From: Buxus sempervirens
Taxonomy: Eukaryota > Streptophyta > Magnoliopsida > Buxales > Buxaceae
Direction of reading: 5' to 3'
Length of the DNA: 64,000 nucleotides
NCBI GenBank assembly: GCA_947561395.2
Contig: OX387188.1
Coordinates: 40,915,942 to 40,979,941, forward strand
The translations under genes were made by a program, and so were the position numbers. Below, one piece after another: positions 1-11,300 of this stretch. How positions within the stretch are numbered: position 1 is the stretch's first letter; each line of letters begins with the position of its first letter. Below the pieces are notes generated by a model. The model was not told where the DNA came from. It searched no databases and was given only the letters and a program-made list of their open reading frames with translations.

Positions 1-2934
1 TGGCACAGTCGTCTTGGCCACCCGTCTTCCAAAATCCTTCATCAGATAATTGCCTCACATCATCTACCACTATCTAAGTCTGACTCTCTCTCTACTTCAT
101 GTAATGCCTGTTTATGCAATAAAAGTCACAAACTACCGTTTGGTGCTTCGTCATTACATTGTTCTAAACCACTAGATATTCTCTTTATGGATGTTTGGGG
201 TCCCGCTCCTATCATGTCTTTCAACAATTGTCGCTACTATGTTATTTTTGTGGATTATCTTACCAAATACACCTGGTTATATCCACTAAAACATAAATCG
301 GATGTTCCACCAGTTTTTGAACGGTTCAAATCTCTTGTTGAAAATTACTTCTCTACCAAGATCAAAACTGTTTATACGGATGGTAGTGGTGAAGCCACCA
401 GCCTTGGCTCTTTTCTCTCTCGAGTAGGAGTTCAACATCTCAAATCTCCTCCTCACACTCCTGAGCATGTTGGGACAGCTGAACGTAAACATCGACATAT
501 AGTTGAAACTGCCCTTACCCTTCTTCATCATGCGTCCGTTCCACTCAAATACTGGTCTCTAGCTTTTCAAACTGCTGTATATCTCATCAACCGCATGCCT
601 TCTCCAGTTACTCACAACAAATCCCCATATTTTCTTCTCTTCAAACAGTCACCTAATTATCTGTCTCTTAAAATATTTGGATGCCTGTCCTACCCATGGT
701 TACGACCATACACCTCCCACAAACTCGAACCACGATCTCGCCCGTGTGTATTCGTCGGTTACTCAACCACCCATCATGCCTATTTGTGTCTTGATCCATC
801 CACAAATAAAATCTACACCTCTAGGCATGTCATCTTCATGGAACATACCTTTCCCTTCAAATCCCACACTTCTATCAACCCAAGCCCTCCAACAAACCAC
901 CACACACCTCACAACTTCTGCCCACAGCCTAGTGATCACACGCACAGCGATCCCGCGCAAGCTCATGCGCCACCCTCTCCAATTCATAGCTCCCGTTCTC
1001 ACCAAATCTTGTCTCTACCCAGCTCTTCTCAACCTCCCGATAAGGCCATGTCCTCCTCTGATTCTTTCTCTCCTGCATGTTCTGCACCTCCCTCTTCCCG
1101 GTCTGGCTCACTGGTACAAGATCACTCACTCACGGCATCTTCCACCTCGCCTCACTCGCCGGATGCATCCTTCCCTTCACCAGTAAGTAACCTATCTCCC
1201 ATTCCATCTCTCTCTCAACCCACAACAGCAGACCGTCATCCTTACAACACCCGGCTACGTAATAACATTACAAAGCCCAAACGCATTCTTGACCTTCACA
1301 CCACCTCTGTCTCCCCACAAACTGAACCCTCTACCTTCAAACAGGCCCAGCAACATCAAGCTTGGCGCCAAGCCATGAGTGATGAATACAATGCCTTACT
1401 ATCAAACCACACTTGGTCTCTCGTCCCAAGAAACCCCACACAAAATGTTATTGGGTGCAAATGGGTCTATAGAATTAAGAAAAATCCTAATGGGTCAATC
1501 TCTCGCTACAAAGCTCGTTTGGTAGCCAAAGGGTTTCATCAACGGCCCGGCGTTGATTTTTCTGAAACCTACAGTCCAGTGGTTAAGCCTGCAACTGTTC
1601 GATTAATACTTACCCTTGCTGTGACTAACAGTTGGCCTCTTCGCCAACTTGATGTTAATAATGCATTTCTACAGGGTTCTTTATCTGATGAAGTCTATAT
1701 GGACCAGCCCCCTGGCTTCACTCATACCGACCTTCCCAACCACGTCTGCAAATTGTGCAAGGCCATCTATGGACTTCGGCAAGCCCCTCGGGCTTGGTAT
1801 CATGAACTTCGACAGTTTCTCCTCTCCGAGGGCTTCACCAACTCTCAGTCTGATACCTCACTATTCATGCGTCATTCATCTGGCTCAGCTCTTTATCTGC
1901 TTGTCTATGTTGATGACATAATCATCACTGGGTCTGCTGCTGCACAGGTAACCCAGTTCATAGAGACTCTTGCCCGGCGCTTTTCTTTAAAGGATCTCGG
2001 CACACTCTCGTATTTTCTTGTGATTGAAGCGACTACTACGTCTACTGGCTTGTTCTTATCTCAGCAAAAATACATTCGTGACCTACTACATCGGGTCAAT
2101 ATGGCAGACGCCAAACCTGTCTCTACACCTCTTGCTACTACCGATGCTCTCAAGCTCATTGATGGTTCATCACCGGCCGACGCTACTTTGTATCGTCAAG
2201 TTGTCGGATCATTACAATATCTCTCCTTGACTCGTCCCGATGTCTCCTTCGCCATCAACAAATTGTCTCAGTTCATGCACTGCCCCTCCACACTTCATTG
2301 GTCAGCTGTTAAACGCTTGCTTCGTTATCTAGCCGGGACCCTTGCTTATGGCTTAATGCTTCGCAAGAACTCTCCACAAGTACTTCATGCGTTTGCTGAT
2401 GCGGACTGGGCAGGTGACCCTAATGATCGAACGTCCACATCTGCTTATGTTGTGTTCCTTGGTGCCAATCCTATATCATGGAGCTCTAAAAAGCAAAAGA
2501 CTGTTGCTCGCTCCTCCACCGAGGCTGAATATCGTGCCATTGCATCGACGGCCGCAGAACTCAATTGGGTCATGAATCTACTTCAAGAGCTGCGTGTTCA
2601 CACCTCCCCCACTCCTATCATTTATTGTGACAATGTCAGTGCTACATACGTTTGTGCTAACCCTGTCTTTCATTCTCGTATGAAGCACATCGCCATTGAC
2701 TTCCACTTTGTGCGCGACCAAGTTGCTACTGGTCGATTACGGGTCTCTCATGTTCATACCTCAGATCAACTTGCTGATTCCCTCACCAAGCCACTACATC
2801 GACTTCACTTCATTACTCATCGCAACAAGATTGGTGTCCTGGACGGCCAGTCAATCTTGCGGGGGCATGATAAGTCAAGACCAGCAATCACTCCAAGAAT
2901 CAAGCATGCCACGTCACCTACTTCTCATACATAG
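1..2934 (+). mobile_element. Ty1/copia retrotransposon polyprotein, 3' part (integrase, reverse transcriptase, RNase H)
   Basis: The frame is open from base 1 to the stop at 2932-2934, so the protein runs in from the left edge and the gag and protease parts are outside the window. Visible in order: the GAG-pre-integrase/HHCC zinc region (WHSRLGH, then CNACLC, about 1-170); the integrase core with Asp in MDVWGP, Asp in YTDGSGE and Glu in AERKHRH (about 187-830); a Pro/Ser-rich linker; reverse transcriptase (WVYRIKKN, ARLVAKGF, and the catalytic LVYVDDIII near 1900-1925); and RNase H (ADADWAG, SSTEAEYRA, YCDN, about 2395-2800). Domain order INT-RT-RH defines the copia superfamily. No stop or frameshift interrupts it. 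Some residues differ from the usual copia consensus (TDGSGEAT in place of TDGGGEY, and FLVIEA in place of FLGIEV), so intact coding does not prove activity. The ORF end overlaps the presumed 3' LTR. Confidence 0.95.
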
Positions 2935-3120
2935 AAACAACTGTAACTGCTGTATAAAGGAAAGTTGTAACAGCCGTATATACTCTTTCCCATTCTCATC
3001 TTTGCTACCTTCTAGGATTAGTTTCCAGTTATACTTTTAGCAACCTCTCTGTATAAATACAGATCTGTAATCCTCTGTAATTAAGGTGTTTTCAATATAC
3101 TCATTCACCAAATCTTTACA
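2868..3120 (+). repeat. Probable 3' LTR of the copia element
   Basis: A G-rich polypurine-like tract (gcgggggca) sits just before TGATAAG at 2868, the usual place for a copia 3' LTR start, inside the last codons of the polyprotein. A TATA-like ctgtataaatac lies near 3050-3060, followed by T-rich sequence, and the segment can end at ...tttaCA (3120). The 5' LTR is outside the window, so the boundaries (TG...CA, about 253 bp) are inferred from these signals only. Confidence 0.55.
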
Positions 3121-3993
3121 CCCCACCACCACTATAGTCCATACTTACGGTCTCATGTCAAGATGTAAGACAGAATAGACGCAAGAGGTAACCAATCATC
3201 CCTTGTTTGAGCTGTTTCCTTCAACAGTCATAATCAGGTGGGCGTAAAAGGATTCCATAATGCGCGGCCTGAATCAAATCAACCCCATGAATGTAAATGG
3301 AATTGCTTTGTTTGAGTTTTATACACTACAACTGTCAAGAATAAACCACTTTCTGTCCTTGGTTTTCTTTTTCTTCTAAGGAGTAAGGACCACTTCCTGG
3401 CTTTTGCTTCTGTAAGGACCTCCAGTCCCGGAAAAAGCATCAAGCTAGTGCCGCTCATTGCAACGCACTGAAATGAAAGCAATTAATAATGTGAGATGTA
3501 TCATGTATGGAAGCCAGAGACGTCTCAGGTCGTCTACTCTAAAAAGGACAGATTCTTGATGGGTATGGGTAGATGATGACTGCCATCAAAAGCAGCTTTG
3601 ACAAGTAAATATTAAAAAATTGAAGTCGTCGACTGGTTGACGGTTACAGGTTACGTGAGTGTTCTTTCCTTGCTAGTTGAGCATCCGTTTACAACCAAGG
3701 GATTGAAATGGTTTGAGTGGTACTACGTAATGGAATTATTTATTTCTTCTTCTTATGCCACAGATCAATGTCCATCGAATTTATTTCTAACATAAAAAAA
3801 TTGAATAACAAAAAGCAAGTTGTATTAGCTAGAGAATTGATTCTCATACCCATGATTGGTAATGGGTTTCTCTGTGGGGCTATATTGTCGGCATCATCAC
3901 CGAATTCGAACTGCTATAAGTACTCAACCATGTCCAACATATTCTTCCGAGGAGTGTAAGCGTACAAGACAGATCTTCTATCGCCCCATCAAA
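3121..3993. other. Intergenic stretch, nothing recognised
   Basis: About 870 bases between the retrotransposon LTR and the thioredoxin gene. It is AT-rich with scattered short ORFs lacking family features. The last few hundred bases probably hold the thioredoxin promoter and 5' UTR, but no specific element could be assigned. Confidence 0.5.
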
Positions 3994-4695
3994 ATGTGCA
4001 GCAGCATGAGAAGGACTCAATCCTGGTTGGGAAGCAGCCTTTCTTTTAACCACAATGCCTTGTCGTCAGAGTCATCTCACTTGACTGAAATTCATTCCAT
4101 GGAGCAATGGAAGACCTGCTTCAAAACCTCCAAGGAGTCTTCCCAATTAGTAAGTCAATTCCCATCTCTATGTCTGTCTTTGGTTATTATTATCTCAGTT
4201 CATATATCAACATTTTACGGAGAGGGAGCTAATGTTTCTGGATTCAACTTTTCTTTTCCTGGGGTTGAAGATGGTGATCTATTTCACGGCAAAGTGGTGT
4301 GGGCCGTGTCATGCCATGGAGCCGGCCATCAACGAGTTGGTTTCCAGCTTCGCCGGTGTTCAGTTTGTCAAGATCGACATCGATGAGTTATTGGTAATAT
4401 ATATGTTTTCTGTATCTCCCCCTTCATATTGTTTGTTCTGCTGTCTTTGTTACTTTGATTTCAAAAGACGTCAAGATTATGACAGAGTGATGCGCTTAAT
4501 TATCCTTGAAGCAGATCCTGATTTGGGTTCTTTGTGTGTGTTTAGGCGGTGGCTAAAGAATTCGAGGTGCAGGTAGTGCCCACATTCATTCTGCTTAAGC
4601 AAGGCAAGGAAGTTGATAAGGTTGCGGGTACCAAGAAAGACGAACTAAACAACAAGATCCAGATGCACAAGGGCCTGAAATTACAATATGCATGA
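3994..4695 (+). CDS. Thioredoxin h-type (subgroup II-like), three exons
   Basis: A cytosolic or membrane-associated dithiol oxidoreductase that reduces target disulphides. Exons: 3994-4149, 4271-4393, 4546-4695; all junctions are phase 0 with GT-AG borders (gtaagt, gtaata). The spliced protein is 142 residues. The active site AKWCGPCHAMEP opens exon 2, QWKTCF lies upstream in the fold, DIDEL precedes intron 2, and the cis-proline loop VVPTF and GTKKDELNNKI are in exon 3. About 50 residues precede the beta strand LMVIYF, the length seen in thioredoxin h2-type proteins, but the usual MG(A/G) myristoylation start is absent; the first Met (MCSSMRR) or the next one four codons on could be used. 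Family identity is secure; the subgroup is inferred. It converges tail to tail on the H+-ATPase gene. Confidence 0.9.
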
Positions 4696-5303
4696 GCTTC
4701 AGAATCTGAGTTATCATCAACCTGAAGACAAAATAAGACATTAAGATTGCTTTTGACCTGAGGTTGTCATATATCTTTGATTTTAACCTCACTTTTTTCT
4801 TTCCCTTCCTTGTCTGATGTTTGGGGTTTGGGGAAGAAAAAAAAGGTGATCTTTAATATTAATAAATAATCACCTGGCAATTTCCCCTACTGATGAGCCT
4901 TATGACATAAGATCAAATTGGTCGCAGCATGACGTGATTTTTAAAAGTAGCTTAGGCTGTTTGGCTAGCAAGGATGAACAAGTTCTCTTGGCCATTAACA
5001 CACGGATGTTTGAAGTTCACATGCTCCCCATAGAGAGTATCTGATCTTATTTGAACAATTAATTTTGAATCGTTTTACCCTTATATTGTTAATTGCCCTT
5101 AATACAAGCTACAAAAAAAACCCTTTTTGCTGAAAGGGAAAACACAACGCACTGGAATAAAAATTCTGGAAGTGACATTTTTAACACTAATTTTGCCTGC
5201 ACATAAGTCATGGGCTGGGTGGATGATGCTTACTTTCAGCACTAACACAAAAAGTGTTTGTGTATGGGCATCGGCATCACCAACGTAAAGGGAGAGAGCT
5301 TCC
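4696..5303. other. Convergent 3' flanks of thioredoxin and H+-ATPase
   Basis: Non-coding, AT-rich. It must contain the thioredoxin 3' UTR on the plus strand and the proton-pump 3' UTR on the minus strand. AATAAA-like and A/T-rich runs occur near 4830-4870, but no polyadenylation site can be fixed. Confidence 0.5.
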
Positions 5304-8300
5304 TCAGACGGTATATGCCTGTTGAATTGTGTCGATGTCGATGCCTTTCATTCTCACCACTGATTCCACATGCCCCTTCAGCGTATGAAGTTCTCGCAGC
5401 CTGCACCAAGAAAAGATTAAAACATATAAGAGACTTCTAGCCATATGTTCCAAACAACATACTTAAATTTTACATTTGTATCAGCTCGATTGGTCCATTT
5501 TACAAGTCAATTTTAAAGCCATTGTGTGCTTGATTCGACGTAGATATGAACGGATCTTATAATGATGATAATATATTAGTTAGTTAATAGTCTGCGTATG
5601 GTTGGACCAGTGCCCTGTGCTTAGAGCTGTAAGTTTGGCCCGGACAGCCCGGAGCCCGCCCAACCCAGTCCGAATTAAGAAATAAGTTTGGGTTTGGGTT
5701 TGGGCCGGGCCCAATCTTGAGCCCGAAGTTGAGTTCGGGCTGGGCTCCGGCTCACAAGGTACAGCCTGGAAAAACCCGAAATATATATACCACTAAAACC
5801 CCCTCCTACAAACCTCCATACGATTGTCTCCTGCAAACCTAAAAGTTTCTCGTCTTCTCCCATATCTCTACCACGGGAGTTGGAATTGCTCGCCCTCTTA
5901 CTGACTCACTGTCCCTCTCTTCTATTATCAATACCTCACATCTCAAAGACAACCTAACTAGAGAAACCCCCAACAAATGAGCTCGATCGGCATGAGTTAG
6001 CAATACAATTGCCGTCGGGGTCGCCATCAATACAGTGGGATACAGTTCCGGCAACAAGGGATTTGCAATTGCTCACAAGGGATTTGCGATATAGTTCCAT
6101 CGCTCACAAGTCACAAGGGATTTGCGATTGCTATTTTTGTCAAATCGGGCATCTCATCTTTCCCCATTTATTCACTGCTTTCAAGTACTGTTTAATTCCT
6201 CTCTTTTCTAGTACTCGATCTGGATGAGATCCATTAATGTGTGCTTGGGAGGGTTTGTTTCTCTTCCTCGGCTATGCACCATATAATCTAAAACTACATA
6301 CTTACCTTTGACTACAAAGTAGTTCAGATATTTCAATCCCCAGTCTTTTGCTGCTGGATGCAAAATTTCATTAAAATTTGATTTCTGATAAGGTAGCAAA
6401 ACAGAAAATCTTGTTACTTTAGTAGTATTTTATTTTATGTTATTTTTAACATCAATATATATCCCCTAAAATCTTGATTTATTGTTCTTGTTTAGTCATA
6501 TGCAAATGAGTTATGTGTTTCTTACGTAATTTCGTGGTTCTAATATTTGAAACGTAGATTCTAATTCAGCCAAAAAAAAAAAACGTAGATTCTAAAGTAA
6601 TTGGAAGAGATAGGAAACATGAATATTAAGTCTATTTTGTTAGGTTTAATATTTTAGTTTGGCTTAATTCAGTGTCAAAAAAAAAGTGTTTAAGTGTGTT
6701 TAAAATGTTTAGTTTGAGTCCAAGAAGACATGGTTCAAATGGCGTCAAAATCAGAGTCAAATTGAAGAAATTACGACCAACATTCGATGAGCGTTCGAAC
6801 GTTCATGTTCTGCAGAGAAACCCGAGAGTAGCGTTCGACCAACGTTCTCTGGCCATTCGACCGTTTGTGTTCCACAGAGAAACCCGAGAGTAGCGTTCGA
6901 CTCTCGTTTGCTGGCCGTTCGAACGAGAAGAGGAAAAGTGAGTTATCATATTGAATGTTCGATCCATGTTCGCTGACCGTTCGAACGTTCGTTAAGGAAA
7001 TTCAGTTTTAAAATTCCGAACTTTTTTGATTTGTTTCCTATTCCTTCTCTACTTCTTCCTAACTTATATAAGGAGTGTTTAGACATTTCTAAAGTGTATC
7101 TAAGACGTTTTTGAAACCCTAGATCTTTGTGTGTGAGGAAGAGAAACTTCTCTCTTTTCCTTTTCTTTCTTTGAGCCATCAAATCTTCTATTCTTCCTTG
7201 TTCAAAGCCTTGGAGTTCCGGGTTGGGAAAGATTACACGTGGGAGTTCCCACAGTACCAGGCGAGTTCGTTTGGGTGATCGTGTGAGAAGATCTTCAGAG
7301 TTCTGAAGTGTTGCTGTGGAGCAAATCTGAGGAGTTCCTCAGATACTTTCAAGTTTGTGAGTTGCAAAGTCTAGCATAGGGATGTTGAGTCGTCTGAACT
7401 ACAGGTTGTAAGTCTTCTTTTCATATTGGATCTTTTAGGTGGCTCCTGCATAGCCCGGAGGGTTTTTCTCTTTGAGAGTTCTCTTAGAGTTTTCCCTTTG
7501 TCACCAAAATTGCTTGTGTTGTCTCTTTGCTTTATTTGCAATTTTGTGTGATTGGTTATTAATTGTTCAAGACTTGTGCATGCCTATTAATTAAGAACTT
7601 GTTTTTAATTAGAAGAATTTTATTCCGTTGTGCTTCACCTATTCACCCCCTTCTAGGTGTTATTAGAGTCAAAACCCTGTTTTTCATATTTAAAATTACA
7701 AAAGTTGATTGATTTTGTAAAAGGTATTATTTTTAGATTAAGGTTTGAATACTTAAACAATGTGAAAATGCAATGAAACTAATTCTAGAATTTCAAAGGT
7801 ATTCTTTTAAACTTGTGAAGCTTCACTATAGCCATGCTCTTTGCAGTTACAAAGACTTAACTATAGCCATGCTGTTTGATACTGAAGATCTGTGTTCATT
7901 AGAGGATGCTGTAACTGTAAGGCTTTGCTTTCAAATGCGTTGGTTTGGGCTTGTAACAAGGTATGTAATATATTTAAATTTTGCTTGCTTAATACCAAGG
8001 AATAAACTTGAAGTTAGAGTTGAATTACCTTGCTTTAATATGTTCTAAAATTTCTGTTTGTTTGAAAGTAGTTATTATATCTAAATATCCTTGCTTTATT
8101 GTGCTACTTAGTTTCATAAACTAGTTTACCTGATACCATAGGTCCACAACAAACCCAAAAGTTTTGTGGACTTATAGAGATCATTTTTTAACCTAATACA
8201 CAAATAAATCAATGTATGCAAATAAACTTTATTATATATATCGAAATATTGTAGTCTTATATATGTGAATGTATCATTGTATCAAGTAGAAAAAAAAGTT

Positions 8301-11300
8301 TGGGCTGGCCTGAACCCAACCCGAACTCAAGAAATAATTTTAGGGTTGGGTTTGGGCTCAAAGAGTTTGGGTTAAGGCGGGCTAAGGAGAGTTTGGGTTC
8401 ACCAATTTTAGTTAGGGTTGAGCCCGAACTCATTGAAACCCAGCCCAACCCGCCCTACTTACAGCTCTAGGCCTGTGCTTGTTATCCGACGAGGAAAAAG
8501 AAGATAGACTATAAACTACATATACTTCAGATTCTCAGCAAAGGAAAACAAGGTTCTCCTCTTCCTGATCCAGAATCCATTTTCCTGATTCTGTTAGTAT
8601 TTGGGTTTGATCATTGTCTACAAATAAAATTTAGTATGGCAAGTTAGAAAACTAAATATCAGTGACCAAAAGATTATCATGGTATGGGGACATGGGAGAA
8701 GAAACATGTGAATGTTACGCTAAATACCGACCTGGCAATCTCAGCTCGCCTTTTGGCTTCTTCAGCCATCTGATTGAGATCCGTGAAATTTGTGCGCTCA
8801 CCGAACATCTTGGTGTCAGGTGGTTGCAGCCCGTGAAGAGTCCTTTGAGCATGTGCCCATTTAAGCTCACGAGCTTCCTTTCCGAAGTCCTTTTGCCTTG
8901 TGAATGCAATCTGCAGTCCAGAGATATCAACCAAAAACAGAGTCAGTGATGAACTTACACAATGTAGAGTACTAAGGAAAATGATTTGCATCCATACTCT
9001 TTGTTCGATAACAAGATCCCAAGCCCTCCCACTCAGAGCATATCGAATAATGAACTTGATAAAATCAAGCGGAATGTAGAAAATAACATTATAAAGCCAA
9101 ACAACACCAGCCCAGCCCCATCCAATCCCTTCAATCGCAGCAAAGCTCCAGTTTGCATAGACTGCAATGAGGGTCGCAATCTGTGGATGATGAAGAAGAA
9201 AAAACGTGTAAGAGAATTTCACTGATCAATCAGAGTAACTTCAATGGGAAATTATGGACAATTTCTCACCAGCTGAGCAACCACAAAAGCAGCAACAAGC
9301 AACAAGCCAGGGCGCTCAATAAAAGACCAACTTCGAGATCGTGTCACAAATATGAGGGCCTGGCTGATGGTGCTCACTTGCAGGTATATAGCTGAGGCAA
9401 GTTTTCTAATGTCAACCTGGTCTTTTTTCTGAAGGCTTGAAACCCCAAATGTCCTCTAGTAAATCACCATATCAGTGTAAGTCCAAGTAATTGATTACAG
9501 AGTTCATATAATCAAACTATTACAGCATTCAAAAAGCAGATGGATGTTGTTTATACACAACAGAAAATACAGGAAATCATTTGTGGAAATATAGTTTGCA
9601 TGACTTTAGTATGGTCAGAAGGCGAGCAAGCAAAGCTAGAGATGATATAACTGGTTCCTATAGGCACAAACCATGGCCAATGCAATGTTGGAGACTTGTA
9701 ATTGGTAAAGGCAATTTTTTTTTTCTTTTTACCGGAAAGAAGTCTGTCTTGTATGCCGCCCAGAAGAAAATAACAGTCATCGTTGCCAAGTAACCGCCGA
9801 GAATTATTCCAGTTGTAAATATCTCAGCAAGCTTCCAGCTGTCTGGAAGAGGAGACGGTTTCACCCTATCCTTTGATATTGTCATTATGGTACCTGAAGG
9901 TCATAGAAGTCTAGTCAAATTATAAAGATAAAATTGCGTATGATGCTCAACAAAAAGAAAAGAAAAAAGGCAAAGCAAAGTCGTAGACCAGTGAACTACT
10001 AAATCACAAAATGGCAAGAACTCAGCCATAAACCAATTAGTAAATCAGTGAATGCATAGAACCATAAGAACCACAAAACGTCAACTATACTGAAAGGGCT
10101 AGCCCAGTGCATGAGGCTTCCGCTGCTGCAACCTTACTGCCACTAGCGGAGAGGCTGATTCCTGTGACTTGAACCTACAACCTTTAGGCCGCAATGGAAC
10201 AACCCTACCATTGTGCCAAGGCTCGCCCTCTAAAAATGTCTACTATACAACAAAAGTAATAATAAAATTGTTATTTTGTATTCTAGAAAAAGAAATAAGA
10301 AAATATTTTGTATAAATGAGGAGAATAACGAACCGTCGTTGAGGATGGCAATTATAAGCACCATAAAAGGTGGAAAATCAAACTTCCATATAAGCGCTAG
10401 AAGCAAGAAACCAAGCTGTCAAAACAAAAATCAAGTTGACGTATAGTAAGAATCATACAGCATAGAATGAAGCCTGAGCAAATATGTACCATTGGTCAGA
10501 ATATGTATCTAGTTACCATGGGCAGAATATATATCCTACACCAAAGGTGCAAGAATAACAGAGTATACCAACACTTAATAACCCAAAAAACACTATCAGA
10601 TGACTTACCACAATACGAATTGTAATAGAGACCGCATATATCTGCCATGAAATTAACAAAATTAATAGAGCATCCAATATCATGAAAATCTCATATGTGA
10701 AGATGGAACAATAACTATAGTCAGAATGATAGTAAACGGTGATGAAAAAGATGAAACTGCAGTCATTTCCTAAAATTAATTAATTATCAAGGTTGCACAA
10801 CATTGCCAGAATACAAAGCCACGGCTTACTGTATAGTTTTTCATCCTTTGGAAAATTGCTCGACTGGTTAATACAGCACTAATGATTACGCTCAGGCCAG
10901 GTTCTGTAAGGACTATGTCAGAAGCACTACGAGCAGCATCAGTCGCATCCGCAACAGCTATACCGATGTCAGCTTTCTTAAGGGCAGGAGCATCATTAAC
11001 TCCATCACCAGTCATTCCACATATGTGTTTCCTAGCTTGTAGACGTTTTACAATCTCATACTTGTGCTCTGAACCAACAGAAATATGAGGGGATCAAAAT
11101 AATCATGGATGCACATACAATCATATTTTGATTGCCAAAGAATTATCATATGCATAAATTAAACACTGATTATTAAAAAAAAAAGTATATAAAAGAAAAA
11201 GATTACCAGGGAAAACACCAGCAAAACCATCAGCTTTTTCTATCAGTTCATCGATTGGTAAAGCAACAATTGACTCATCCTTGTTCTGTCCCAGCAAAGA

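Larger units (their letters stand above)
5622..8469. mobile_element. Non-autonomous hAT-like DNA transposon in the last H+-ATPase intron
   Basis: The ends are perfect 13-bp inverted repeats: TAGAGCTGTAAGT at 5622 and its complement ending at 8469. The first bases, TAGAG, fit the hAT terminal pattern YARNG. The octamer cctgtgct at 5614-5621 recurs at 8472-8479, an 8-bp target duplication, though two extra bases (gg) lie between the right end and the copy. Subterminal regions (5635-5760 and 8300-8455) are rich in GGGC/CCCAACCCG motifs, typical of such elements. No transposase coding was found. An LTR-retrotransposon fragment is nested inside. A 9-10 bp imperfect duplication and a Mutator-like origin remain possible. 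Confidence 0.72.

Noticed and set aside
6552-6596. A 13-bp direct repeat (acgtagattctaa) around a poly-A stretch, as if a tiny retroposed insert
   Set aside because: The insert is under 20 bases and could be simple slippage.
8677-9222. A 181-codon minus-strand ORF over two H+-ATPase exons
   Set aside because: It reads through the intron between 8911 and 8997; both ends of that intron have proper splice sites and the family protein shows no such insert.
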